From contig DATKXU010000006.1 of assembly GCA_035528905.1 (NCBI GenBank), positions 1-43,067 on the forward strand: a stretch of 43,067 nucleotides of DNA. Reading direction: 5' to 3'. This document shows, piece after piece, positions 1 through 8,402 of this stretch. The first letter of the stretch is position 1, and each line of letters opens with the position of its first letter. The notes beneath the pieces are model-generated. The model was not told where the DNA came from and searched no databases. It saw only the letters and a list, made by a program, of their open reading frames with translations. Source of the DNA: DATKXU01 sp035528905 (lineage in GTDB: Bacteria; Armatimonadota; UBA5829; DTJY01). Made by a program: the position numbers and the translations under genes.

Positions 1-33
1 TGCCTGATACTGGTGGTTGCGTTAGAATGGATC

Positions 34-89
34 TGCATGCGTGTAGTCCTCTTTCTTTGGTTTGGTCACCAAAGAGACTACCGCATGCA
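34..89. repeat. Imperfect long inverted repeat (hairpin)
   Basis: Three arm pairs nest in register: TGCATGCG (34-41) with CGCATGCA (82-89), GTAGTC (43-48) with GACTA (76-80), and CTTTGG (55-60) with CCAAAG (69-74). The central loop is only 8 bases. The element lies downstream of the minus-strand secreted-protein gene, so it could act as a transcript end or processing hairpin, though no T-tract follows it. It could also be a terminal repeat of a small mobile element cut by the window edge. No gene is visible in 1-231. Confidence 0.5.
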
Positions 90-123
90 CCTCCTCTTTC
101 TCAACTCACCGTTCATAATGTCA

Positions 124-222
124 TGAAACTCGACAGCTAGCGGCTAGCTGCTGACGGCTGGCGGCTGGACGTTCGATGTTCTCCCTTTCTCCCATACTCC
201 CACACTCCCATACTCCCCCTCT
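124..222. repeat. Dispersed intergenic repeat with CTCCCATACTCCCA tract
   Basis: The segment joins a GCTAGCTGCTG...GGCGGCTGGACGTTCG motif (about 140-176) to a low-complexity run of CTCCCATACTCCCACACTCCC (about 183-222). The same two modules in the same order recur at 4494-4608, so copies flank the secreted-protein gene on both sides. This looks like a genome-wide dispersed repeat family rather than a site specific to this gene. Confidence 0.6.
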
Positions 223-231
223 CCCCGTGGC

Positions 232-3200
232 CTACTCCCCCGGCTTCCGCACGTCCTCCGGCTTGCGCGTAAGAATGCGGCGGGCGATCTGGCCGGACGG
301 CGTCTCGAAGCATGAGCTTATGCCCGTCACGACCAGATAATCGCCGCTCTCATAGCCAGCCGGATCGCATATCACCCGGACGCCGATGTTCTCCTCCCCG
401 CCGGTGAGCGTGCCGTCCAGCAGGTTCGAGCCATCGTCAATGTAGAGGCAGCCGTCGCCGATCTGCGTCACCCGACCCCAGGTAGTGACGAGCAGGCCGA
501 TGTTGTTCAGGCCGAAACCACCGGTGATGCCGGGAACATAAAGACCGAACGAGCCGCCGCCAAGGTTCCTGTTTATCATTCCAAGCGGAGGCGGAAGCGG
601 GTTGCTGGAGGAGAGCGTGAGCACATCCGCGCCTACAAGGGCGCGCTCGCCGCCGACCGTGCTCATCACGCCGGAGGCGCTGACCATATCCCCCTCCGCC
701 GGAAGCAGGCTGCCCTCCACGCGGATGCCTGAGAACCTGTCCAGCTCCTCGATGTAGAATGCGCCTTCATGGCCGGGAGCGCCGAAGGTCACTACGCGTC
801 CACTCAGCCGGGCCCGCTCGCCGTCCGCAAGCGACTTCACCTCCGCCAGGTTGTCCAGAGTCACGCCGGAGACAGTCACGCCGATCCCCTGCTCGGATGT
901 GTTCTGGTTCTCGTCCATCACCATCGCCGAAAGCGTGTGAGGGCCGTTCGCAAGCAGGCTGGTGTCTAGGCTGAACGTCCATGCGCCGCCTGTGATCTGC
1001 GCCTCGCCGACCGGGATTCCGTCCGCGAGGACGAACACTCCGGTGACGAGGGAATCATCGCCGCACGTGCCGGTGACGGAGACCGTGCCTTCCAGCGACG
1101 CGCCGTTTGTCGGCGAAGTGATCGCTACTACTGGCGTCACGCCCGACGATGCGATGGTGATGTCAACCTCCGCCTCGCCCGTGTTGCCCGATACGTCCTC
1201 CACAGCGACCTTGAGGGTATAAGGCCCGGCGGACTTGCGGCCGAAGTCGAACTCGCAGGTGTAGCCGTCGAAGCCGGTCGAATCCACGCCGATGCACTGG
1301 TCGTTCAGGTAGAAGCTGACGCGGAGCACGCCGACGTTGTCGCTCGCCTGAACGCCGATCACGTCCGGGCCGGTTAACGTCGCTCCGGGCGATGGGCTGT
1401 GGATGCTGGCGGTGGGCGCGGCGGCATCGCCGATCACCTCCGCGCTGATCGTGTAAAGCCCCGCCTCGGTAAGCGGCGCGGTCACAAGGGCGTTTCCTAT
1501 GTCAACCGTGCTGTCCAGCTTCGCCCAGCTCAACGAGGCGGAGTCCCAGCGGTAGATCGCCAGGTTCGACGCGCCGTAAGGCGTCACGTCAATCCCTTCA
1601 TAGCTCAGAGTGAAAGTCGCACCCGGCGGGTAGTTTCCGCTCGTTGTAGAGACGGAGTAAGCACGTCCAATATAGCCAAGCGGGGGCATTTTTGCCGGAA
1701 GCAGGTCAGGAAGAGCGCACATGTATACAATGTCTGAAGGCGTGGCTGCGAGCGCACTGTGGCTTATCTTACCGGTGACTGCCATCCCACTGCCGACTTG
1801 CCCGGTGTCCCAGTCTATGCTTATCGCCTGCGAATAGATATGGATATCGTCCTTCCTGGCCTCCACTCGAACATACTTCTCTGTCCCGTTACATGTGTAG
1901 GACGCTGAGGTCCCAGACCATGGGCCCCCCGGGAGTGGGCCCTCCGATGGGGGATTTGTCGCACCATAGAACTGGATTTCGTCGAGATTCGTATCGCAGG
2001 TGACGTTGATTACCGGCAGAGTGCCCTCCTGCGAGACCGACAGGCTAAGTAGAGGCCCTGTTCCGTAGTGGCGGGACTTGGACCAGTATGCCCAATAACG
2101 TCCGCGTTTGGCGGCGTCTAGTATATCCCCCTGTGTCGGGTTTGCACTCGTAACATCGGCGACTATCCAGGTGCGTCCAAACGCCCCGTAGCATATGCGA
2201 GGCGTGAAGTCATCCTCAGTTGCGCAAAAGATCCTCATGGGGCCGTTTGGAGTGTCAGTCTCCTTGCCTAGCCCCAGCAGCCAGTCCCACTTCCCAGCCG
2301 CGAAAGGCGTGTAGGCAACCCCGCCCAGAACAGGCCAGTTGTTTGCTGCGGTGTATATCGAAATGGCTGACAGGCCATTTGCACCGAGAAGCTTGTCAGG
2401 TTCTGGGGCGGCCGGTCCATTGGGGTGCGCCAGAATAGCCGCTCCGCCCCATTCTCCGATCTTGCTCACCACCTGCTGGAGATTGCTGCTGGCGAACTGC
2501 TCGACCTCACACAGCCCATTCGAATCGGCCTCCGAGTCCCATGGGCGATATCTACTTTCGTCACCCCCGGGCCCCGACGACTTGTTCGGACATCCGGTAT
2601 GGTTTATGCCCAAGGCAAGCACATGCGCAAAGTCCTTTGTTACCTCCTCACAATAGCGAATGTAGGTCGGGGAAGACACCAGTGGATCGGTCGTGCAATG
2701 ATAGTGTTCGGTTACGCAAACGAAATCGTAGCCGAGTTGGTCAGCATAGTCCTCGATCAACTGCTTCGGCGTAATGGATCCCCAGCCGTTGCCGTCCTGG
2801 TAGTAATGCGAATGAAGCTGTCCCTTGAGTTTTCTCGCAGGCGTGTACCCCGCGTAGGGATTGCGGACACTGAAGGTTGTACTTGGCGGTGGCTCCCACC
2901 CCGGCCCGGACCCTTCCGGCGGCGGCGTCCCTGTCCCCCACCTGTCCCGGACGAATATCTGACAGTACCCGTTCGTGTTACCAGGAACCAGGTTGCTCGC
3001 CCAGGACGCAAATGCCACGAATCGGCCGTCAGCGCTGACGGAAGCGCTCATCGTGTGGGAGTTCCCTTGTTCCCCGCTCGTAGAGAGGGATACGCGCTCT
3101 GTCGTCCCAGTGAGCATGTCCCGGACGAAGGCGTGGGGGTATCCGTTCGTGTCCCCCGGCACAAGGTCGGCGGAGGACCAGAACGCTACGTACCGGCCGT

Positions 3201-4227
3201 CCGCGCTCATAGCTGGCGCATAGCAGCCCCCCGTGAACACGCTCGTGGTCTGCCCGGTCTGGCGATCGTGCACGAAGACGCAGCCCCCCGTCCATGCGCC
3301 GCCATTCCACCATATGCAAGACTCAAAGGCCACGTACCGGCCATCGCCGCTGATTGCGATGTTGGTAGCCGCCCAGCCGTGCTCATACGCCCCCTGCGCC
3401 GGGTCGTTCACCGCGGAGACAATGGTCGTGTCCCCGGTCTGCCGGTCATGTACGAACACGTCGCACGAACCATCCGCGTCTCCCTGTACCAGGTCGGAGG
3501 CGCGCGAAGCAAACGCGACATACCGGCCGTCCGCGCTAATAGGGCAGCAGTACGGAGAATTCGAATCCCCTCCAGGGTTCGATTGCGCTCCGTCGCTTGC
3601 CACCGACACTCTCATCGTCTGCCCAGTGAGCCGGTCCCGCACAAAGACGTCCCGAGTTCCGTTCGCGTCCCCTTGAACCAGATTCGAGGCTGACGAGGAG
3701 AATGCGACGTACCGACCGTCCGCGCTGATGGAGCACGCGCCGCTGTCACCATTTGCTTGCTCCCCGGTGGCTGAGAGGGACACCCGCTCTGTCGTGCCAA
3801 GGACCCTGTCGCGGACGAAGATGTCAGTGTATCCGTTTGTGTCTCCGGAAACCAGGTTTGAAGCCCTAGAATTGAAAGCTACGTACCGGCCATCGGGGCT
3901 GATGGAGAGGCCGTAATAGCCGCTGTAATCATTCCCCTGCGCCCCGTTGGTCGAGACCGAAACCTGCTCCGCAGTGCCAAGGACTGTGTCCCGAACGAAG
4001 ACGTCCCAGGTTCTGTTCGTGTCCACGGAGACTAGATTCGAGGCCAACGATGAAAACGCCACATACCGGCCGTCCGCACTGATAGCGGGTGCCGAGCTCC
4101 ACCAGCTATGGTCGTTCCCCTGCTCCCCACTGCTCGATACTGACACGCGGGTGGTGACGCCGGCATGGGCGGAGGCGCAGATCGCGAGGATGCACGCTAT
4201 GGCGATGATTGCGCTCAGCTTGCGCAT
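232..4227 (-). CDS. Secreted multidomain protein: seven-blade TolB-like propeller, PHP domain, Ig-like domains, OB-like tail
   Basis: The 1331-aa start is chosen at ATG 4227 because AAAGGAGG lies just upstream and the next residues (MRKLSAIIAIACILAICASA) form a signal peptide; an upstream in-frame extension has neither. Residues about 25-440 hold seven repeats built on ISADGRYVAFSS...GDTNG..DVFVRDR..G, the PD40/TolB-like propeller signature. Residues about 485-690 are a PHP-type metal-dependent hydrolase with LHSH, VTEH, AHPN and TEDD clusters at the usual ligand positions. Two Ig-like modules follow (SPSPGATLTGPDVIGV and SPTNGASLEGTVSV), then an OB-like domain (ARLSGRVVTFG) at the C-terminus. 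It is probably exported and acts on an extracellular phosphoester or binds surface polymer; the substrate is unknown. A REP-like array starts directly upstream of its ribosome binding site. Confidence 0.85.
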   Translation of the reverse strand: MRKLSAIIAIACILAICASAHAGVTTRVSVSSSGEQGNDHSWWSSAPAISADGRYVAFSSLASNLVSVDTNRTWDVFVRDTVLGTAEQVSVSTNGAQGNDYSGYYGLSISPDGRYVAFNSRASNLVSGDTNGYTDIFVRDRVLGTTERVSLSATGEQANGDSGACSISADGRYVAFSSSASNLVQGDANGTRDVFVRDRLTGQTMRVSVASDGAQSNPGGDSNSPYCCPISADGRYVAFASRASDLVQGDADGSCDVFVHDRQTGDTTIVSAVNDPAQGAYEHGWAATNIAISGDGRYVAFESCIWWNGGAWTGGCVFVHDRQTGQTTSVFTGGCYAPAMSADGRYVAFWSSADLVPGDTNGYPHAFVRDMLTGTTERVSLSTSGEQGNSHTMSASVSADGRFVAFASWASNLVPGNTNGYCQIFVRDRWGTGTPPPEGSGPGWEPPPSTTFSVRNPYAGYTPARKLKGQLHSHYYQDGNGWGSITPKQLIEDYADQLGYDFVCVTEHYHCTTDPLVSSPTYIRYCEEVTKDFAHVLALGINHTGCPNKSSGPGGDESRYRPWDSEADSNGLCEVEQFASSNLQQVVSKIGEWGGAAILAHPNGPAAPEPDKLLGANGLSAISIYTAANNWPVLGGVAYTPFAAGKWDWLLGLGKETDTPNGPMRIFCATEDDFTPRICYGAFGRTWIVADVTSANPTQGDILDAAKRGRYWAYWSKSRHYGTGPLLSLSVSQEGTLPVINVTCDTNLDEIQFYGATNPPSEGPLPGGPWSGTSASYTCNGTEKYVRVEARKDDIHIYSQAISIDWDTGQVGSGMAVTGKISHSALAATPSDIVYMCALPDLLPAKMPPLGYIGRAYSVSTTSGNYPPGATFTLSYEGIDVTPYGASNLAIYRWDSASLSWAKLDSTVDIGNALVTAPLTEAGLYTISAEVIGDAAAPTASIHSPSPGATLTGPDVIGVQASDNVGVLRVSFYLNDQCIGVDSTGFDGYTCEFDFGRKSAGPYTLKVAVEDVSGNTGEAEVDITIASSGVTPVVAITSPTNGASLEGTVSVTGTCGDDSLVTGVFVLADGIPVGEAQITGGAWTFSLDTSLLANGPHTLSAMVMDENQNTSEQGIGVTVSGVTLDNLAEVKSLADGERARLSGRVVTFGAPGHEGAFYIEELDRFSGIRVEGSLLPAEGDMVSASGVMSTVGGERALVGADVLTLSSSNPLPPPLGMINRNLGGGSFGLYVPGITGGFGLNNIGLLVTTWGRVTQIGDGCLYIDDGSNLLDGTLTGGEENIGVRVICDPAGYESGDYLVVTGISSCFETPSGQIARRILTRKPEDVRKPGE

Positions 4228-4236
4228 GGTTCCTCC

Positions 4237-4355
4237 TTTGGAGTGCGGCGAGAATCGCCGCTTTTGATCGAAAGCGGTGTCAAGACACCGCACTCCAAAG
4301 TGCTACGCACGGTACTCAAAATCTATCCAAAGCGGCACTTGCGTGCCGCACTCCA
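4237..4355. repeat. REP-like palindrome array
   Basis: Perfect 12-bp arms TTTGGAGTGCGG (4237-4248) and CCGCACTCCAAA (4288-4299) enclose two inner hairpins. One is GCGGCGA/TCGCCGC with a 3-base loop; the other is GCGGTGTC/GACACCGC with a 2-base loop. A third unit at 4329-4355 is AAAGCGGCAC-TTGC-GTGCCGCACTCC. All three share an AAAGCGG...CCGCACTCC frame with variable stem tips, as in repetitive extragenic palindromes. It separates the secreted PHP gene from xerD. Confidence 0.8.
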
Positions 4356-4493
4356 TATTGGCGCAGGGCGCTCCATACAGTATAACTCCGTGTCGGGTAG
4401 CAGTCAATAGCCTGGTTGAAAAGGCGCTTGAAAACTGGTAGAAATACGGGGAGGGAAAAGTGATCAGTGTTGAGTGTTAAGTGTGGAGTGATG

Positions 4494-4608
4494 CTGGGGG
4501 CTAGCTGCTGGCGGCTGGACGTTTCGCCGCGGCGCATTCACCCGGCTCAGCAGGAGCTTCGCCCTCCCACACTCCCACACGCCCATACACCCACACGCCC
4601 ATACTCCC
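4494..4608. repeat. Second copy of dispersed intergenic repeat
   Basis: GGGGGCTAGCTGCTGGCGGCTGGACG at about 4496-4521 matches the motif at 140-176. It is followed at about 4563-4608 by CTCCCACACTCCCACACGCCC repeats like those at 183-222. The space 4356-4610 holds no gene I can support. Confidence 0.6.
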
Positions 4609-4610
4609 AA

Positions 4611-5498
4611 TCACGCTCTCGGGTGCGACTGGCGGTAGACCTCTTTGAGCTTCTCGCGGGAGACGTGGGTGTAGACCTGCGTGGTGGCGATGTCGGCGTG
4701 CCCGAGCATTTCCTGGATCGAGCGCAGGTCCGCTCCTCCTTGAAGCAGGTGAGTAGCAAAGGAGTGCCTGAGCGTGTGGGGAGTGACATCCTTCGTAATC
4801 CCGGCGCGCGCCGCGTACTTCTTGACGATCTTCCAGAAGCCTACGCGGGACATTTTCCTGCCACGGTTCGTCAGGAACAGGTACTCCGAGCTGCCCGAAC
4901 GCGCATACTTCGGGCGCGAATTGGAGAGATACCGCGCGAGGTACTCGATAGCCACCTTCCCCAACGGCACGATGCGCTCCTTCGATCCCTTGCCCATGCA
5001 GCGAATGAACCCGACGCCGGCGTTTACGTCCGACAAGCGGAGATTTACGAGCTCGGAGGCCCGAACGCCGGTCGCGTAGAGCGTTTCGAGCATCGCCCTA
5101 TCCCGCGCGCCCGACGCGTCCCTGGTGTCCGGCTGGGTTAAGAGCCTCGATACCTCTTCTATGGTGAGCACACCCGGCAGCTTCTTCACTCCGCGCATGC
5201 CTTCGACATTCGCGGTGAAATCCTTTTTGAGATACCCCTCGCGGCAGGCGAACTTGCAGAAAGTCCTGATCGCCGACAGCTTCCTGCCGATGCTATTGGG
5301 CGACATTCCGGCGTCGCGAAGGCCGTCAAGGAAACCGAGCAGCAGCGGCTCGGTCAGGTCCTCAAGGGAAGCTGCGCCCTTCTCACGCACGTGCTTGACA
5401 AACTGGGCGAGGTCTCTGCCATAAGCCGCCATCGTGTTCCCCGAAAGCCCGCGCTCGACTGCCAGATGATCCAGGAATGCCTGAACAGCTTCGTCCAT
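4611..5498 (-). CDS. xerD: Tyrosine recombinase XerD
   Basis: This 295-aa protein has the usual XerC/XerD length. The N-terminal SAM-like core-binding domain (residues about 1-90) is followed by the catalytic domain. All catalytic residues are visible: R146 (ATGVRASEL), K173 (GKGSKERIVP), H241 and R244 (HTLRHSFATH), H267 (LGHADI) and the nucleophile Y276 (TQVYTHVS). The family resolves chromosome dimers at dif, normally with XerC and FtsK. XerD is favoured over XerC by the ERGLSGNTMAAYGRDL N-terminus, but I see no second recombinase to compare with. It starts 3 bases after the stop of the upstream membrane transferase gene, so they are probably cotranscribed. Confidence 0.92.
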   Translation of the reverse strand: MDEAVQAFLDHLAVERGLSGNTMAAYGRDLAQFVKHVREKGAASLEDLTEPLLLGFLDGLRDAGMSPNSIGRKLSAIRTFCKFACREGYLKKDFTANVEGMRGVKKLPGVLTIEEVSRLLTQPDTRDASGARDRAMLETLYATGVRASELVNLRLSDVNAGVGFIRCMGKGSKERIVPLGKVAIEYLARYLSNSRPKYARSGSSEYLFLTNRGRKMSRVGFWKIVKKYAARAGITKDVTPHTLRHSFATHLLQGGADLRSIQEMLGHADIATTQVYTHVSREKLKEVYRQSHPRA

Positions 5499-5501
5499 GG
5501 C

Positions 5502-7154
5502 TCAATCCGTCACCTTTCGATGGTAAATGAGAATCGTCGGGCCGGCATACGACATGTCATGCGGGAGAGCATAGGCGGGGAAAACCCACTTCTCGAGCGC
5601 CGGCGGGCTGCGGAACTCGCGTTCGAGGCGGTAGTCAGAGCGGAGGACATCGAAGTACTCCCGGGCGGCCGCGTCTCGGATGCGCAGGCGGTCCCGGTAC
5701 TCAAACTCAGACAGGATGACGTAATCCGGAGACTCCCGGCGCAGAAAGCCAGCATTCCACTCGCTCTCACTGACGACCAGCACGTAGTCCGTGAACTCCT
5801 TCACGCGCTCGTACCGTTCAGCCGGCTCGAGGAGCCCGAAGTACGGATCCAGCGGTGGAGTGTAGAACCACGGGATGGTAGGGAGTCCGATGGACGATCC
5901 CCGGGGCACGTTGCGCCTTACCCAGGCGGCTGCCAGATCGCGCGTGTCCGGACGGACGAACACTGCATCAATGGCAACCGAGTACGCAGCGGTACAGACG
6001 ATTGCCAGCGACAGCACGATCGCCGCCAGGTAGCCTGCCAGTCTAGCGAGCAATCCGCCTGCCCACAAGCGGCCCACCAGGTCCACGGAGACCCTGGCTC
6101 CCAGGATCGCAAGGACCGGCAGAAGCGGAATCGTATATCTGGCGAACTTGACCTCAGCCGCGCCTATGACTGCGTAGTACGCGATGACGAACGCCAGCAG
6201 GGCCAGGTCGCTGGGCCTTCGCCTATAGATGGCATAGAGCAAGCCGATGCACGCAAGGGCCAGCAGCGGCAGACCCATGCCCGCAAGCAGAGAGCAGGTC
6301 ACGTGATGGACATACCCGCAGGGCGTTCCGACGAATATCAGCCCGTGCCCCACCTTGGCATGCACAACTTCGAACAAGAAGTCATTCACAAACCTGTCGC
6401 GATTGATAAGCGCGCCGGGCGTTCCGATCAGAAAACCGACGACCGCCGTGAGCAGAACTGCCAACAGCCTGGGACTCAGCACTCGGAGAGCCGGCCTCGC
6501 TCTTCCGGTTGCAAGATGAGCCACTATCGGAGCGAGGATTACCAGTCCGGCATTGTACTTCGTTCCGGCTGCGAGTCCAGAAAAGAGCCCGGACAGCAAG
6601 TAATCCCGCAGTCTGTGACCTTCAGGAATGCGTACAGCGAAGACGAGGGCGAGCACCACGAAGAAAGTGGCCGGCACGTCCACCGCGAGGAATCTCGAGT
6701 GCATCACGTGTATGGGCATCACGGCCATAAACAGCGCGGCAAGCAGACCCGTTCCGCGGCCGTATGCTCGCTTGCCCAAGAGATAGACCAGGTACACAGT
6801 GGCGATCCCAAGGAGCACTGCGACGGCTCGGCCAGCCATGTATATCTTCGCAAACTCGCCGGGTGCGGAGAAGATATCCCCCGAGGGAATGCTAATCAAT
6901 CCGCAGCTAGCACCCAGGACCACCGCGATGTTGACCAGGTAGATGTACAGCGACCCATAGTTGTAGAAGCCGGGGTCAAGCTGGCCCTCGAAGAAGTTGA
7001 CCTTCAGCGCGGCGAACAGCGTCACGGTCTCGTCCGGATGATAGGAGAAGTAGTGGAGGGATGTAGGGAGGCCCCACCCGATTCCCCAAATGCGGAGACC
7101 AGCAGCGAGAGCAACAACGGCGATGGCCGCCGGCACTGCGAGCTTCCTACTCAC
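5502..7154 (-). CDS. GT39/ArnT-like polytopic glycosyltransferase
   Basis: This is a 550-aa multipass membrane protein with about 11-12 hydrophobic segments. The first loop carries HPDE (FSYHPDETV), the acidic motif expected in GT-C fold dolichyl/undecaprenyl-phosphate-sugar transferases (PMT/ArnT-like). A soluble periplasmic C-terminal part follows the last helix at about residue 390. I chose GTG at 7154 because AAAGGAG precedes it by 10 bases and it gives a normal membrane N-terminus (VSRKLAVPAAIAVVALAAG). It overlaps the DUF5317 stop by 8 bases; an ATG at 7214 would extend deep into that gene. The sugar donor and acceptor cannot be told. Confidence 0.8.
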   Translation of the reverse strand: MSRKLAVPAAIAVVALAAGLRIWGIGWGLPTSLHYFSYHPDETVTLFAALKVNFFEGQLDPGFYNYGSLYIYLVNIAVVLGASCGLISIPSGDIFSAPGEFAKIYMAGRAVAVLLGIATVYLVYLLGKRAYGRGTGLLAALFMAVMPIHVMHSRFLAVDVPATFFVVLALVFAVRIPEGHRLRDYLLSGLFSGLAAGTKYNAGLVILAPIVAHLATGRARPALRVLSPRLLAVLLTAVVGFLIGTPGALINRDRFVNDFLFEVVHAKVGHGLIFVGTPCGYVHHVTCSLLAGMGLPLLALACIGLLYAIYRRRPSDLALLAFVIAYYAVIGAAEVKFARYTIPLLPVLAILGARVSVDLVGRLWAGGLLARLAGYLAAIVLSLAIVCTAAYSVAIDAVFVRPDTRDLAAAWVRRNVPRGSSIGLPTIPWFYTPPLDPYFGLLEPAERYERVKEFTDYVLVVSESEWNAGFLRRESPDYVILSEFEYRDRLRIRDAAAREYFDVLRSDYRLEREFRSPPALEKWVFPAYALPHDMSYAGPTILIYHRKVTD

Positions 7155-7722
7155 TATTCGCGTTCTCCTTTGGATCCAGCGCCGGGGTGAGCATGTACCG
7201 CTGAACGAAGACAAACAGGGCCACAGATATCAGCACATCGCCTATGCTAACCACCTGGGCCGCAACCGGATAGCCCGGCACCGGTATTATGTCGGCCAAC
7301 GGCTTCAGACGCGTCTCCGGCGTCATTATAGCATGGCGGATGAGCTGCGAGGTACGTTCTGGATCCAGCATTTCGGCGAGGCCGGCCATCCGGAGCGCCT
7401 TCGCGCTCATCGGCATGAATCCCCCATTCGCCGCAATCACCACGAGATTCAGGAATGTCCCGGCCGCGGCGAGCCACATTTCGCGCATGTGAAGGTTTAG
7501 CATCAGTGCCGCCAGGAGAGCCGCATACTGAACGATCTTCGCCGCGCTCAGGTAAGGCTGCGGCATGTCACCCGAACGCCCGAGGAACACCACACCGGCA
7601 AGTATCGCCAGCGGCGGGACGAACATGTAGACATGGCGCAGCGGCGCGCGGCCCAGGTTATGCAGCCTGCCCCTTCTGATAAGGCCGATCAGCACCGAGA
7701 GCACGAAGGCTTCAATTATCAA
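7147..7722 (-). CDS. DUF5317 family membrane protein
   Basis: This 191-aa protein has 4-5 hydrophobic segments. It shows the features I associate with DUF5317: an N-terminal LIIEAFVLSVLIGLIRRG-type helix with a basic stop-transfer, a conserved RAPLRHVYMF segment, and a C-terminal ANGGFMPMSAKALR motif. The start is placed at TTG 7722, which has AGAGGT about 7 bases upstream and removes an unrelated basic extension that only shadows the HD-GYP gene. It lies 11 bases after the HD-GYP stop and overlaps the next gene, so it sits in a tight cluster with HD-GYP proteins. Its function is unknown. Confidence 0.75.
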   Translation of the reverse strand: MIIEAFVLSVLIGLIRRGRLHNLGRAPLRHVYMFVPPLAILAGVVFLGRSGDMPQPYLSAAKIVQYAALLAALMLNLHMREMWLAAAGTFLNLVVIAANGGFMPMSAKALRMAGLAEMLDPERTSQLIRHAIMTPETRLKPLADIIPVPGYPVAAQVVSIGDVLISVALFVFVQRYMLTPALDPKENANSE

Positions 7723-7733
7723 GGGTACTACCT

Positions 7734-8402
7734 CTACGCTCGATGACGCTGCTTGAGAATCTTCAGGAATGCGTTTACCACTTCCGGGTCGAACTTGTTC
7801 CCCGCGCCTGCGCGGATTTCTCTTACGGCGGTCTCCTCGTCCAACTGGGCACGGTACGCCCTCGCGCGAACCATAGAATCGTAGGCCGTACATACAGCAA
7901 GTATCCTTGCCCCCAGGGGAATGCCCTCACCGCTCAGTTGGTCGGGATATCCGGACCCGTCCCAGCGTTCGTGGTGGTGCCGTATGATCGGCGATATATC
8001 ACGGAGGAACTTCACGCGCTCCACCATGTCGGCGCCCATCACGCTATGGGCCTTAACAATGCTGAACTCCTCATCTGTGAGGCCCTCCGCCTTGTTAAGA
8101 ATGGCATGCGGCACGCGGACGTTGCCGATATCCTGCAGGAAGGCGGCGTACTCCATCCTGCGCCTCTGTCTTCCGGGAACGCGCATTTCCCTCGCCACGG
8201 CGAGAACGTAGTCAGCCACCCGTTCGCCGTGGCCCTCAGAGCCCACATCCTTGGTCTCGACAGCCCTTGCCAGCGTCAGCAGGCTTTGCCGGTAAGCTCT
8301 GCGCATTTGTGCCGGCAGATACACGAAGGAGTAGCCCATGGCGCCGACCGTAACTGCCACCGATCCAAGTAAGGCGGGACTCAACCAGAGGCTAACTGCC
8401 AC
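7734..8402 (-). CDS. Membrane-anchored HD-GYP domain protein with degenerate active site
   Basis: This 222-aa protein has one N-terminal membrane segment (residues about 5-28), then an HD-GYP domain (about 40-220). The GYP motif (HHERWDGSGYP, 143-153) and H58 are kept. The HD dyad, however, is Q90-D91 (FLQDIGN instead of LLHDIGK), the following lysine is N94, and the usual ADAFDAM is CTAYDSM, so the acidic ligand before the A is threonine. Loss of two metal ligands suggests it no longer hydrolyses cyclic di-GMP and acts as a sensor or partner. Its GTG start (8402) lies inside the end of the upstream intact HD-GYP gene, which has GGAGGAGGAAA before it; the two overlap by 11 bases and are probably translationally coupled. 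Confidence 0.85.
   Translation of the reverse strand: MAVSLWLSPALLGSVAVTVGAMGYSFVYLPAQMRRAYRQSLLTLARAVETKDVGSEGHGERVADYVLAVAREMRVPGRQRRRMEYAAFLQDIGNVRVPHAILNKAEGLTDEEFSIVKAHSVMGADMVERVKFLRDISPIIRHHHERWDGSGYPDQLSGEGIPLGARILAVCTAYDSMVRARAYRAQLDEETAVREIRAGAGNKFDPEVVNAFLKILKQRHRA

Noticed and set aside
2425..3693. 422-aa plus-strand open frame inside the secreted PHP gene
   Set aside because: It is the complement of a repeat-rich high-GC gene, is rich in Arg/Pro/Val without recognisable domains, and conflicts with a clearly supported minus-strand protein.
5391..7190. 599-aa plus-strand open frame opposite the GT39-like gene
   Set aside because: Gln/Arg/His-rich translation without domains. The minus-strand frame has clear membrane segments and the HPDE motif.
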